Shown here piece after piece: positions 1 through 6,660 of a DNA stretch of 6,936 nt. The notes below the pieces were generated by a model. That model worked only from the letters and a program-made list of their open reading frames with translations, was not told the origin of the DNA and made no database searches. Source of the stretch: DATLGD01 sp035540755 (GTDB lineage: Bacteria; Actinomycetota; Actinomycetes; Mycobacteriales; SCTD01); NCBI GenBank assembly GCA_035540755.1, contig DATLGD010000085.1:1-6936 (forward strand). Direction: 5' to 3'. Made by a program: the position numbers and the translations under genes. Within the stretch, counting starts at the first letter, position 1. Each line of letters starts with the position of its first letter.

Positions 1-65
1 GCGTCAGAGGCGGCGGCGGGAGGCGGGAGGACCTCGCCGGTCGCGGGCACGACGAGGCCGGCCAC
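1..65 (-). other. Possible 5' end of a further gene cut by the window edge
   Basis: Downstream of the clgR stop, one minus-strand frame stays open to the window edge. It could start at the GTG at 65-63 and would read V-A-G-L-V-V-P-A-T-G-E-V-L and onwards, about 21 codons. Third positions in this frame are nearly all G or C, as expected for coding DNA here. No Shine-Dalgarno sequence precedes the GTG, the peptide matches no family I recognise, and short open frames are common by chance at this GC content. It may equally be untranslated sequence downstream of clgR. No terminator hairpin is visible in these bases. Confidence 0.15.
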
Positions 66-79
66 CGGGCAGGCGGGGG

Positions 80-421
80 TCAGGCGGCGGCGACGACGTC
101 GGGCACGTGCCGCGGCGGCGCGGCGGCACCGACGGGCTCGAGCACGGGCACCGCGGCCGGCAGCGTGTCGGGGACGGCCGGATCGGCCTCGAGGGTCGAC
201 AGGGTCTCGCTGACCTCGCGCAGCAGGTCGGACAGGCGGACGCCGAGGGCCCGGCAGATCGCCGCCAGCAGCTCGGAGGAGGCCTCCTTCTGCCCGCGCT
301 CGACCTCGGACAGGTAGCCCAGGCTGACCCGGGCGGCGGAGGACACCTCGCGCAGCGTGCGCTCCTGGCGCAGCCGGGTGGCACGCAGGGCCTCGCCCAG
401 CAGGGTGCGGAGCACTGCCAT
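80..421 (-). CDS. clgR: ClgR, Cro/C1-family HTH activator of clp protease genes
   Basis: A 113-residue cytoplasmic DNA-binding protein. Residues about 5-72 form a Cro/C1-type (XRE) helix-turn-helix domain, and the run from TLREVSSAARVSLGYLSEVE through the following RGQKEASSE (residues 22-50) is the near-invariant ClgR signature. The rest is an Ala/Pro-rich, probably disordered tail. In Streptomyces, Corynebacterium and Mycobacterium, ClgR activates clpP, clpC and related protease and stress genes. The ATG at 421 is chosen because AGGAGG sits 6 nt upstream and the protein then begins at the conserved N-terminus; an in-frame GTG at 514 would add 31 unlike residues. The protein ends in Val-Val-Ala-Ala-Ala, matching the C-terminal alanine degron through which Streptomyces ClgR is degraded by ClpP. 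The gene lies 160 bp downstream of cinA, beyond a hairpin, so it is probably a separate unit. Family assignment is firm; the target genes are inferred from homologues. Confidence 0.93.
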   Translation of the reverse strand: MAVLRTLLGEALRATRLRQERTLREVSSAARVSLGYLSEVERGQKEASSELLAAICRALGVRLSDLLREVSETLSTLEADPAVPDTLPAAVPVLEPVGAAAPPRHVPDVVAAA

Positions 422-433
422 GTCGTCCCTCCT
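422..433 (-). promoter_or_regulatory. Shine-Dalgarno sequence of clgR
   Basis: On the minus strand AGGAGGGA occupies 433-426. Its AGGAGG core is separated from the ATG at 421 by six bases (GACGAC). It is the only strong ribosome binding site in front of any gene in this window, and it decides the clgR start in favour of 421 over the upstream in-frame GTG at 514. Confidence 0.85.
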
Positions 434-485
434 GCCTGTTCGTCGACCTCGTGCGCGCGGCCGAGCGGTGCGGTGGTGGTGCGTC

Positions 486-491
486 AGGCTA
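486..491 (-). promoter_or_regulatory. Candidate -10 element for clgR
   Basis: On the minus strand TAGCCT (491-486) fits the actinobacterial TANNNT -10 pattern and lies in the most AT-rich spot of the cinA-clgR spacer. Transcription would begin near 479, giving a leader of roughly 58 nt that carries the Shine-Dalgarno sequence. No convincing -35 hexamer is present 16-18 bp upstream, and I found no match to a CGC-N5-GCG ClgR box. It is plausible but unproven. Confidence 0.3.
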
Positions 492-531
492 TACGCCGGG
501 CCCGACGTCGGCACGGCGGCACCGCACGCGT

Positions 532-562
532 CCGCTCCCGGCAGAACGCCGCCCGGGAGCGG
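532..562 (-). terminator. Hairpin terminator after cinA
   Basis: CCGCTCCCGG (532-541) and CCGGGAGCGG (553-562) form a perfect 10-bp inverted repeat with an 11-nt loop, beginning 19 nt after the cinA stop codon. There is no T-run, which is usual for GC-rich actinobacterial terminators. A second, weaker repeat (GCGCCGC 573-579 with GCGGCGC 591-597) straddles the cinA stop and could form a competing structure. The position supports the end of the rimO-pgsA-cinA unit and independent transcription of clgR. Confidence 0.6.
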
Positions 563-581
563 TGGCTTCCCGGCGCCGCGG

Positions 582-1826
582 TCAGAGCCGGCGGCGCAGC
601 AGGTCCAGCCCGGCGCTGACCGCGAGCCGGCGCACGCGGGTGCGGTCGCCGGGCACGCGCAGCGAGCGGACGGCGCCGGCCTCGCCCGGCCCGACCACGG
701 CCGCGTGCACGGTGCCGGGCGGGTGCGCCTCCTGCGGGTCGGGGCCGGCGACCCCGGTCAGCGCCACCCCCCAGTCGGCGCCGAGCCGCGCGCGGACTCC
801 CGACGCGAGCGACGCCGCCGTCTCGGCGCTGACGGCGCCGTGCCGCACCAGGACGTCCGCCGGGACGCCGGCGAGGCTCGCCTTGAGGTCGGTGGCGTAG
901 ACCTGCACGCCACCGCGGAACGCCGCGCTGCTGCCGGGCGGCTCGGTGAGGGCGGCGCCGAGCAGGCCGGCGGTCAACGACTCGGCGACGGCGACGGTCT
1001 CGCCCCGCGCCCGCAGCCGCCCCAGCACGACGCCGGCGAGCGTGTCGTCGTCGCGGCCCCACAGGTGCCCGCCGAGCGCGGCGGCCGCCGCCTCGAGGTG
1101 CGGCGCCAGCACGGCGTCGGCGGCGTCGGCGTCGCGGGCGGCGGTGGTCAGCCGCACCCGGACCAGGCCGTCGCCGGCGAGGTAGGCCAGCCGGACCTGC
1201 GGGGGCAGGTCGAGCACCGGCTCGACCAGCGCGGCCACCTCCGACTCGCCGGCCCCGGCGCAGTGCAGCGTCCGGGTGCGCACGACCCCGCCCGAGCGCT
1301 CCGCGATCGCCCGGCGCACGACCGGCGAGAAGGTGGCGGCGAGCTCGTGCGGCGGCCCGGGCAGCGCGAGCAGCACCGTCCCGCCGGCCTCCAGCCACAG
1401 CCCCGGGGCACTGCCGAGCGGGTTGTCGACGACCGTCGCCCCGCGCGGCACGTCGGCCTGGCGCAGGACGGTGTCCGGCACGTCGACGCCGACGGTGCGG
1501 CCGAAGGCGGCGAAGCGCTCGCGCAGCAGCCGCTCGAGCTCGGGCACCCGGTCGAGCGGCACGCCGGCGACCGCGGCGAGGGCGTCGCGGGTGAGGTCGT
1601 CGACCGTCGGTCCGAGCCCACCTGAGGTGACGACGACGTCGGCGTCCTCCATCGCCCGCCGCAGGGCCCGCACGACGAGCTCGACGTCGTCGCCCACCAT
1701 GCTCGAGTGCACGACCGGGGCGCCGAGCCCGGCGAGTGCGGCGCCGAGCCAGGCGGCGTTGCCGTTGACGACGTCGCCGAGCAGCAGCTCGTCGCCGACC
1801 GCGACCACGGCCGACCGCAGGCTCAC
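582..1826 (-). CDS. cinA: CinA, nicotinamide-nucleotide amidohydrolase (two-domain)
   Basis: A 414-residue cytoplasmic protein of normal length for full CinA. The N-terminal molybdopterin-binding-like (COG1058) domain, residues about 5-170, shows GDELLLGDVVNGN (11-23), SGGLGPTVDDLT (68-79), NPLGSAPG (135-142) and LPGPPHE (155-161). A linker domain (about 182-258) includes the GAGES motif. The C-terminal PncC domain (about 264-414) carries AESLTAG (281-287), PGSSAAF, HGAVS and LTGVAGP; in this family it hydrolyses nicotinamide mononucleotide to nicotinate mononucleotide and ammonia, recycling NAD by-products. The N-terminal domain is linked to ADP-ribose pyrophosphatase activity in some homologues. 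The motif AESLTAG departs from the common AESCTGG but keeps the catalytic Ser. The GTG start at 1826 overlaps the pgsA stop in GTGA, so translation is probably coupled; no Shine-Dalgarno sequence is visible. It is the last gene of the rimO-pgsA-cinA unit. Despite the name 'competence-induced', nothing here points to a role in DNA uptake. Confidence 0.95.
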   Translation of the reverse strand: MSLRSAVVAVGDELLLGDVVNGNAAWLGAALAGLGAPVVHSSMVGDDVELVVRALRRAMEDADVVVTSGGLGPTVDDLTRDALAAVAGVPLDRVPELERLLRERFAAFGRTVGVDVPDTVLRQADVPRGATVVDNPLGSAPGLWLEAGGTVLLALPGPPHELAATFSPVVRRAIAERSGGVVRTRTLHCAGAGESEVAALVEPVLDLPPQVRLAYLAGDGLVRVRLTTAARDADAADAVLAPHLEAAAAALGGHLWGRDDDTLAGVVLGRLRARGETVAVAESLTAGLLGAALTEPPGSSAAFRGGVQVYATDLKASLAGVPADVLVRHGAVSAETAASLASGVRARLGADWGVALTGVAGPDPQEAHPPGTVHAAVVGPGEAGAVRSLRVPGDRTRVRRLAVSAGLDLLRRRL

Positions 1827-2461
1827 CGGGCCGCCCGGCGGTCCCGCTTCATCGCCGCCCGGTCGCTGGTGCGGCGCAGCACGAGGGCCCGCACGACGTA
1901 GTCGAGCCCGGTGACCACCGTGACGGCGACGGCCAGCACCATGACGCCCACGCGGGCGGTGGCGAGCGCGCCGGTCAGCGGCAGGACGTACAGGCCGATG
2001 GCAACGCCCTGCAGCACCGTCTTCAGCTTGCCGCCGCGGCTGGCCGGGATGACGCCGTGGCGGATCACCCAGAACCGCAGCGCCGTCACACCGATCTCGC
2101 GCACCAGCACCACGAGGGTGACCGCCCACGCCAGCTCGCCGAGCAGCGACAGGCCGACGAACGCCATCCCGATGAGCGCCTTGTCGGCGATGGGGTCGGC
2201 GATCTTGCCGAACGACGTCACGAGGTTCCGGCTGCGGGCCAGCTGGCCGTCGATGCGATCGGTCCACGCGGCGAGGACGAAGATCGCCGTCGCCGTGAGC
2301 CGCCAGGCGGTGGAGGTGCCGTCGTCGTGCAGGAGCGCCCAGCCGAACAGCGGCACGAGCGCGATCCGGAGGACCGTCAGGTAGTTCGCGACGTTCCAGC
2401 TGCTCACGTGCGGGGCGACAGGGACGGCGAGCGGGTCGCCGGGCTCGGAGGCGGTGCTCAC
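1823..2461 (-). CDS. pgsA: PgsA, CDP-diacylglycerol-glycerol-3-phosphate 3-phosphatidyltransferase
   Basis: A 212-residue polytopic membrane enzyme that joins CDP-diacylglycerol to glycerol 3-phosphate, giving phosphatidylglycerophosphate, the precursor of phosphatidylglycerol and cardiolipin. The complete CDP-alcohol phosphatidyltransferase signature D-x2-D-G-x2-A-R-x8-G-x3-D-x3-D is present: D68, D71, G72, A75, R76, G85, D89, D93. It lies after the second of about six hydrophobic segments (roughly 24-46, 52-66, 96-110, 111-128, 148-166, 171-192). The later REIGVTALRFWVIRHGVIPA stretch (121-140) and GGKLKT favour phosphatidylglycerophosphate synthase over the inositol-phosphate relatives of this superfamily. 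The GTG at 2461 is preferred: it lies five bases after the rimO stop. No Shine-Dalgarno sequence is visible, which suggests coupling to rimO. A GTG at 2407 would also leave the first membrane segment intact, so the first 18 residues are less certain. The tail is basic (KRDRRAAR). Confidence 0.94.
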   Translation of the reverse strand: MSTASEPGDPLAVPVAPHVSSWNVANYLTVLRIALVPLFGWALLHDDGTSTAWRLTATAIFVLAAWTDRIDGQLARSRNLVTSFGKIADPIADKALIGMAFVGLSLLGELAWAVTLVVLVREIGVTALRFWVIRHGVIPASRGGKLKTVLQGVAIGLYVLPLTGALATARVGVMVLAVAVTVVTGLDYVVRALVLRRTSDRAAMKRDRRAAR

Positions 2462-2466
2462 CGGCG

Positions 2467-3909
2467 TCAGGCGCGCGCGGCGAGCGGCCGGCGGGCCGGC
2501 ACCTCGACCTCGAGCAGCTGGGCGACGAGGTCGACCCCCTCGCTGCCGATGACCACCGCGCGGACCAGGTCGCCGACCTCCAGCCCGGTGCCGATGAGCG
2601 TGGTCGTGCCGTCGACCTCGGGCGCCTGCCCGGCGGTGCGGCCCTCGGCGCCGGTGCCGTCGACGCTCTCGACCAGCACCTCGACCAGGTCGCCGACGCG
2701 CTCCTCGGCCCGCTGGGCGGTGAGCTCCTCGACCAGCGCCTGGAGCCGCGCGACCCGCTCGTCGACGACCTCCTGCGCCAGGTGGTCGGGCAGGCTCTCG
2801 GCCTCGGTGCCGTCCTCGTCGGAGTAGCCGAACACGCCGACGGCGTCCAGGCGGGCGCCGACGAGGAACCGCTCGAGCTCGGCGACGTCCTGCTCGGTCT
2901 CGCCGGGGAAGCCGACGATGACGTTGCTGCGCACGCCGGCGTCCGGGGCGAGGGCGCAGATCGAGGCCAGCAGGTCGAGGAACCGGTCGGTGTCGCCGAA
3001 CCGGCGCATCCGCCGCAGGACCGGGCCGGAGGAGTGCTGGAAGGACAGGTCGAAGTAGGGGGCGACGCCCGGCGTGGTGGCCAGCACCTGCACCAGGGAC
3101 GAGCGCATCTCGGCCGGCTGCAGGTAGGACAGCCGCACCCGCTCGATGCCGTTCACCGCAGCGAGCTCGGGCAGCAGCGTCTCGAGCAGGCGCAGGTCGC
3201 CGAGGTCCTTGCCGTAGCTGGTGCTGTTCTCGCTGACCAGCACCAGCTCGCGCACGCCGGAGTCGGCCAGCCAGCGGGCCTCGGCCAGCACATCGGACGG
3301 TCGGCGCGAGACGAACGCGCCGCGGAAGCTCGGGATGGCGCAGAACGAGCACCGCCGGTCGCAGCCGCTGGCCAGCTTCAGCGGCGCGACCGGGCCGTTC
3401 TCGAGCCGCTTGCGCAGGACGGTGGGCCCGCCGGCGTGGCCGGGGATGCCGACGTCCACCGGCGCCGGCTGCTGGCGCTCGACCGGGGAGATCGGCAGCA
3501 GGGTGCGGCGGTCGCCGGGGGTGTGGCTTGGCAGGTGCTCGCCGCCGAGGACGCGGGCCAGGCTCTCCGGCATGGCGCTGTAGGCGTCGAAGCCGAGCAC
3601 GGCGTCGGCCTCGGGGAGCTGGGCGGCCAGCTGCTCGCCGTACCGCTCGGCCAGGCACCCGACGGCCACGACCTTCGCTCCTGTGTCGGAGGCGGCGAGC
3701 AGCGTGTCGATGGAGTCCTTCTTCGCCGACTCGACGAAGCCGCAGGTGTTCACCACCACGACGTCGGGCGGTGCGTCCTCGTCGCCGTCGACGAGCTCCC
3801 AGCCGGCGGCGTCGAGCCGGCCGGCGAGCTCCTCGGAGTCGACCTCGTTGCGCGCGCAGCCCAGCGTCACCAGCGACACGCGGCGCGGGGCAGGGCTCGG
3901 CGGAGGCAT
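2467..3909 (-). CDS. rimO: RimO, ribosomal protein S12 methylthiotransferase
   Basis: A 480-residue radical-SAM enzyme that adds a methylthio group to the conserved aspartate of ribosomal protein S12 (Asp88 in E. coli), using two [4Fe-4S] clusters. The N-terminal methylthiotransferase domain (about 10-120) supplies the auxiliary-cluster cysteines C18 (LGCARNEVDSE), C56 (NTCGF) and C85 (VGCLAER). The radical-SAM domain holds CDRRCSFCAIPSFRG with C183, C187 and C190 as CxxxCxxC, and the C-terminal TRAM domain lies at about 405-470. The GCxxxCxFCAIPSFRG form and overall pattern fit RimO rather than the tRNA-modifying MiaB. The ATG at 3909 is chosen although it has no Shine-Dalgarno sequence: the conserved domain starts nine residues in, and a -10-like hexamer sits exactly six bases before it, suggesting leaderless mRNA. 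It heads the rimO-pgsA-cinA unit. The sequence is intact, with no missing key residue. Confidence 0.96.
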   Translation of the reverse strand: MPPPSPAPRRVSLVTLGCARNEVDSEELAGRLDAAGWELVDGDEDAPPDVVVVNTCGFVESAKKDSIDTLLAASDTGAKVVAVGCLAERYGEQLAAQLPEADAVLGFDAYSAMPESLARVLGGEHLPSHTPGDRRTLLPISPVERQQPAPVDVGIPGHAGGPTVLRKRLENGPVAPLKLASGCDRRCSFCAIPSFRGAFVSRRPSDVLAEARWLADSGVRELVLVSENSTSYGKDLGDLRLLETLLPELAAVNGIERVRLSYLQPAEMRSSLVQVLATTPGVAPYFDLSFQHSSGPVLRRMRRFGDTDRFLDLLASICALAPDAGVRSNVIVGFPGETEQDVAELERFLVGARLDAVGVFGYSDEDGTEAESLPDHLAQEVVDERVARLQALVEELTAQRAEERVGDLVEVLVESVDGTGAEGRTAGQAPEVDGTTTLIGTGLEVGDLVRAVVIGSEGVDLVAQLLEVEVPARRPLAARA

Positions 3910-3921
3910 CCGGGCAGTCTA
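3910..3921 (-). promoter_or_regulatory. Leaderless promoter (-10) of rimO
   Basis: On the minus strand TAGACT (3921-3916) is a full TANNNT match and close to the actinobacterial -10 consensus. Six bases (GCCCGG) separate it from the A of the rimO ATG at 3909, so transcription would begin at the start codon itself. The lack of any Shine-Dalgarno sequence near the ATG agrees with a leaderless message. No good -35 hexamer is present 17-19 bp upstream, so the promoter may need an activator or have a weak -35. Confidence 0.55.
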
Positions 3922-3977
3922 CGACCGCTCCGCCCCTACCCCGTGCGTCCGTCCGGGGGCACATCCGGCCCGCTGGC

Positions 3978-3989
3978 ACGTCCGGACGT
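3978..3989. promoter_or_regulatory. Perfect 12-bp palindrome upstream of rimO
   Basis: ACGTCCGGACGT is a perfect palindrome centred about 74 bp upstream of the rimO ATG, between the ftsK hairpin and the rimO -10. Further TCCGG pentamers occur nearby at about 3952 and 3964. It could be an operator for the rimO unit. Short palindromes do arise by chance at this GC content, and I recognise no regulator for it. Confidence 0.25.
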
Positions 3990-4014
3990 AGCGGGTGGCG
4001 CCGCACCTGCCCGG

Positions 4015-4066
4015 CGATCTCTGACGGGTCGACCCGGCGAGCCGGCCGGTGCGGCGTCAGAGATCG
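4015..4066 (-). terminator. Inverted repeat / terminator after ftsK
   Basis: CGATCTCTGACG (4015-4026) and CGTCAGAGATCG (4055-4066) form a perfect 12-bp inverted repeat enclosing 28 nt, which themselves contain CCGG-CGAG-CCGG. It begins nine bases after the ftsK stop codon. There is no T-run. A smaller hairpin, GGGGG-TCA-CCCCC (4071-4083), spans the stop codon. The position argues for a factor-independent-like terminator that isolates ftsK from rimO. The mixed-composition stem (ATCTCTGA) is unlike random GC-rich sequence. Confidence 0.65.
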
Positions 4067-4075
4067 TCTCGGGGG

Positions 4076-6625
4076 TCACCCCCGGTCGTCGCCCTCGAGG
4101 TCGTCCGGCACCGCGGTGGTCGGCGGGTCCTCGCCGCGCATGACGGCGACCACGGCGTCCAGCTCGTCGGGGCGGACGAGGACGTCGCGTGCCTTGCTGC
4201 CCTCGCTCGGCCCGACCACGCCGCGGCTCTCCATGAGGTCCATCAGCCGGCCCGCCTTGGCGAAGCCCACCCGCAGCTTGCGCTGCAGCATCGAGGTCGA
4301 GCCGAACTGCGTGGTGACCACCAGCTCGGTGGCCTGGCACAGCAGGTCGAGGTCGTCGCCGATGTCCTCGTCGACCTCGCGGCGGGTCTCGGGCGCGGCG
4401 CTGACGTCCTCGCGGAAGGCCGGCTGGCGCTGGCCCTTGACGTGCGCGACCACGGCGGCGACCTCGGCGTCGGACACGAACGCGCCCTGCACGCGCAGCG
4501 GCTTGCTCGCGCCCATCGGCAGGAACAGCGAGTCGCCCTTGCCGATCAGCTTCTCCGCCCCCGGCTGGTCGAGGATGACCTTCGAGTCGGTGCCGGACGA
4601 GGTCGCGAACGCCAGCCGCGACGGCACGTTCGCCTTGATCAGCCCGGTGACGACGTCGACGCTCGGCCGCTGGGTGGCGATGACCAGGTGGATCCCGGCG
4701 GCGCGGGCCAGCTGGGTGATGCGGACGATCGAGTCCTCGACGTCGCGCGGCGCGACCATCATCAGGTCGGCGAGCTCGTCGATGATCACCAGCAGGTAGG
4801 GGTAGGGCGAGTACACCCGCTCGCTGCCGGGCGGCGTCGTCAGCTTCCCGTCGCGCACCGCCCGGTTGAAGTCGTCGACGTGCCGGAAGCCGCTGGCGGC
4901 GAGGTCCTCGTAGCGCATGTCCATCTCGCGCACGACCCACTGCAGCGCCTCGGCGGCCTTCTTCGGGTTGGTGATGATCGGGGTGATGAGGTGCGGGATG
5001 CCTTCGTACGCCGTCAGCTCGACCCGCTTGGGGTCGACGAGCACCAGGCGCACCTCGTCCGGCGTCGCGCGGGCGAGGATCGAGATGAGCAGCGCGTTGA
5101 TGCACACGCTCTTGCCGGCGCCGGTGGCGCCGGCGATGAGGATGTGCGGCGTCTTGGCGAGGTTCGCGCAGACGAAGCCGCCCTCGATGTCCTTGCCCAG
5201 CCCGACCAGCATCGGGTGGTGGTCGGCGGTCGCGGCGGGACCGCGCAGCACGTCACCCAGCGACACGTTCTCGCGGTCGACGTTCGGGATCTCGATGCCG
5301 ATGGCGCTCTTGCCGGGGATGACGTCGATGATCCGGACGTCGGGGCTCTTCACCGCATAGGCGATGTTGCGCGCCAGCGTCTTGATCCGCTCCACCTTGA
5401 CCGCCGGACCGAGCTCGATCTCGTAGCGGGTGACGGTCGGGCCGCGGCTGAACCCGGTGACGCTGGCGTCGACCTGGAAGTCGGTGAGCACCGAGCCGAG
5501 CGCGGCGATGATCTCGTCGTTGGCGGCGCTGCGCTTCTTCGGCGGGGTGCCGGCGGCCAGCAGCTCGGGCGGCGGGAGGGCGTAGTCGCCCTTGAGCACG
5601 AGCTGCTCGCCGTCGGCCGGCACCGGGGTGTGCGGCGGCAGTCCCTTGGGCTCCGAGCTCTTGCCGGCCTTCTCGGTCGGCGGCGGGGAGTCGAGGACGA
5701 CGGGCGAGACGTCCTCCGGGTCCTCCTGGATCGCGACCGCCTGCCGGCGGCGGGGCCGGGTGCGCACGAGCGGCTCGAGCGGCTCGGTCGCCTCCGGCTC
5801 GGGCTCGGGCTTCTTCCTGCGCAGCAGCGTGTCGCGCAGCGAGCGCACTCCGTCGGGCACCTGGTGCAGCGGCGTGGCGGTGACCACGAGCAGGCCGAAG
5901 ACGGCCAGCAGCACCAGCACCGGCACGGCCACCCACGCGGTGACGGCGTTCTCGAGCGGCTCGCCGAGCAGGAAGCCGACCAGCCCGCCGGCACGCTCCC
6001 ACTGCACCGGCGCGGCCGCGGTGACGTGCAGGACGCCGAGGGCGCCGAGCGACAGGCACAGCCAGCCGACGGCGAGCCGGCCGCCGCGGCCGACGGACTC
6101 GCCGTGCCCGTGCGGGGAGCGCAGCAGCCGCCAGGCGGCCAGCGCCAGCACCGGCGGCAGGACGAGCGCGCCGCGTCCGAAGGCCCAGCCGAGCCCGCCG
6201 GCGACGGCGTCGCCCGCTTCGCCGGCGTGCCACCAGGCGCCGCCGGCCGTGACCAGCGCGGCGACGAGCAGCGCGGTGGCGAGCCCGTCGCGCCGGTGCG
6301 CGGGGTCGAGGTCGCGGGCCGCTCCCCCGGCCGCCCGTGCCGCACCGCCGAGGCCGCGCGCGACCAGCGCGAGCAGCCCGACGACGGCCCGGAAGACCGC
6401 CCGCACCCCGATGCCGACGCCGTGCGCGGCCTGCGCGAGCAGTCCGGGCCCTTGCCTCGCGGGCTTGCGCGTCGTCGACCGGCTGCTCGTCGAGCGCGAG
6501 CCGGACCGCGAGCCGGGCGGGCGGGTCGACGACGCGCGCGTCTTCGACGGCCCCGCCTTCGTCGACGCGCGGGTCTTGGACGAGGAGCCGCTCGGCCGAG
6601 AGCGCGTCTCCGTGCGGGCAGCCAT
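4076..6625 (-). CDS. ftsK: FtsK/SpoIIIE-family DNA translocase
   Basis: An 849-residue ATP-driven, membrane-anchored double-stranded DNA pump that clears chromosomes from the division septum or sporulation septum. Residues about 2-58 are a basic Ser/Arg/Thr-rich tail. Four membrane segments follow at about 114-132, 151-168, 184-204 and 227-250. A charged Pro/Glu-rich linker runs to about 345, and the alpha domain to about 455. The RecA-like motor has Walker A GATGAGKS (499-506), Walker B LLVIIDE (611-617) and the ATQRPS motif (650-655). The winged-helix gamma domain, which reads orientation sequences, lies at about 757-822 (TTQFGSTSMLQRKLRVGFAK). The ATG at 6625 is chosen: it gives M-A-A-R-T-E-T-R and has a -10-like element just upstream, while extending to 6679 adds an unlikely Cys-rich stretch. 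The gene is divergent from an SDR gene and followed by a terminator-like repeat. The linker is short compared with the several hundred residues of E. coli FtsK, as is usual in actinobacteria. Confidence 0.96.
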   Translation of the reverse strand: MAARTETRSRPSGSSSKTRASTKAGPSKTRASSTRPPGSRSGSRSTSSRSTTRKPARQGPGLLAQAAHGVGIGVRAVFRAVVGLLALVARGLGGAARAAGGAARDLDPAHRRDGLATALLVAALVTAGGAWWHAGEAGDAVAGGLGWAFGRGALVLPPVLALAAWRLLRSPHGHGESVGRGGRLAVGWLCLSLGALGVLHVTAAAPVQWERAGGLVGFLLGEPLENAVTAWVAVPVLVLLAVFGLLVVTATPLHQVPDGVRSLRDTLLRRKKPEPEPEATEPLEPLVRTRPRRRQAVAIQEDPEDVSPVVLDSPPPTEKAGKSSEPKGLPPHTPVPADGEQLVLKGDYALPPPELLAAGTPPKKRSAANDEIIAALGSVLTDFQVDASVTGFSRGPTVTRYEIELGPAVKVERIKTLARNIAYAVKSPDVRIIDVIPGKSAIGIEIPNVDRENVSLGDVLRGPAATADHHPMLVGLGKDIEGGFVCANLAKTPHILIAGATGAGKSVCINALLISILARATPDEVRLVLVDPKRVELTAYEGIPHLITPIITNPKKAAEALQWVVREMDMRYEDLAASGFRHVDDFNRAVRDGKLTTPPGSERVYSPYPYLLVIIDELADLMMVAPRDVEDSIVRITQLARAAGIHLVIATQRPSVDVVTGLIKANVPSRLAFATSSGTDSKVILDQPGAEKLIGKGDSLFLPMGASKPLRVQGAFVSDAEVAAVVAHVKGQRQPAFREDVSAAPETRREVDEDIGDDLDLLCQATELVVTTQFGSTSMLQRKLRVGFAKAGRLMDLMESRGVVGPSEGSKARDVLVRPDELDAVVAVMRGEDPPTTAVPDDLEGDDRG

Positions 6626-6660
6626 GATCAAGACGGTACCGCGCGAGCACCACGCGTCAC
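6626..6660 (-). promoter_or_regulatory. Candidate leaderless promoter of ftsK
   Basis: On the minus strand TACCGT (6638-6633) fits TANNNT and is followed by seven bases (CTTGATC) and then the ATG at 6625, placing the start of transcription at or next to the start codon. GTGACG (6660-6655), sixteen bases upstream, agrees with four of the first five bases of TTGAC. There is no Shine-Dalgarno sequence. The -10 is embedded in the palindrome GGTACC (6635-6640). Confidence 0.45.

Noticed and set aside
422..520. ClgR autoregulatory box (CGC-N5-GCG type) upstream of clgR
   Set aside because: The nearest match, CGC-GGCCGA-GCG, has a 6-bp spacer, and CGC-CGGGC-CCG misses the second half. Neither fits well enough.
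357..1625. 422-codon plus-strand open frame opposite cinA and clgR
   Set aside because: It crosses two real genes and their spacer on the other strand and has the composition of a shadow frame.
1827..2267. Extension of CinA upstream to an ATG at 2267, giving a 561-residue protein
   Set aside because: The extra 147 residues are an out-of-frame reading of pgsA, and homology begins directly after the GTG at 1826.
2462..4006. Extension of PgsA upstream to 4006, giving a 727-residue fusion-like protein
   Set aside because: The added residues are an alternative-frame reading of rimO with Arg/Ala-rich composition; the true PgsA starts near 2461.
2782..4143. 453-codon plus-strand open frame opposite rimO and across the rimO-ftsK spacer
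   Set aside because: It is antisense to RimO, of biased composition, and crosses the rimO promoter and the ftsK hairpin; no recognisable protein features.
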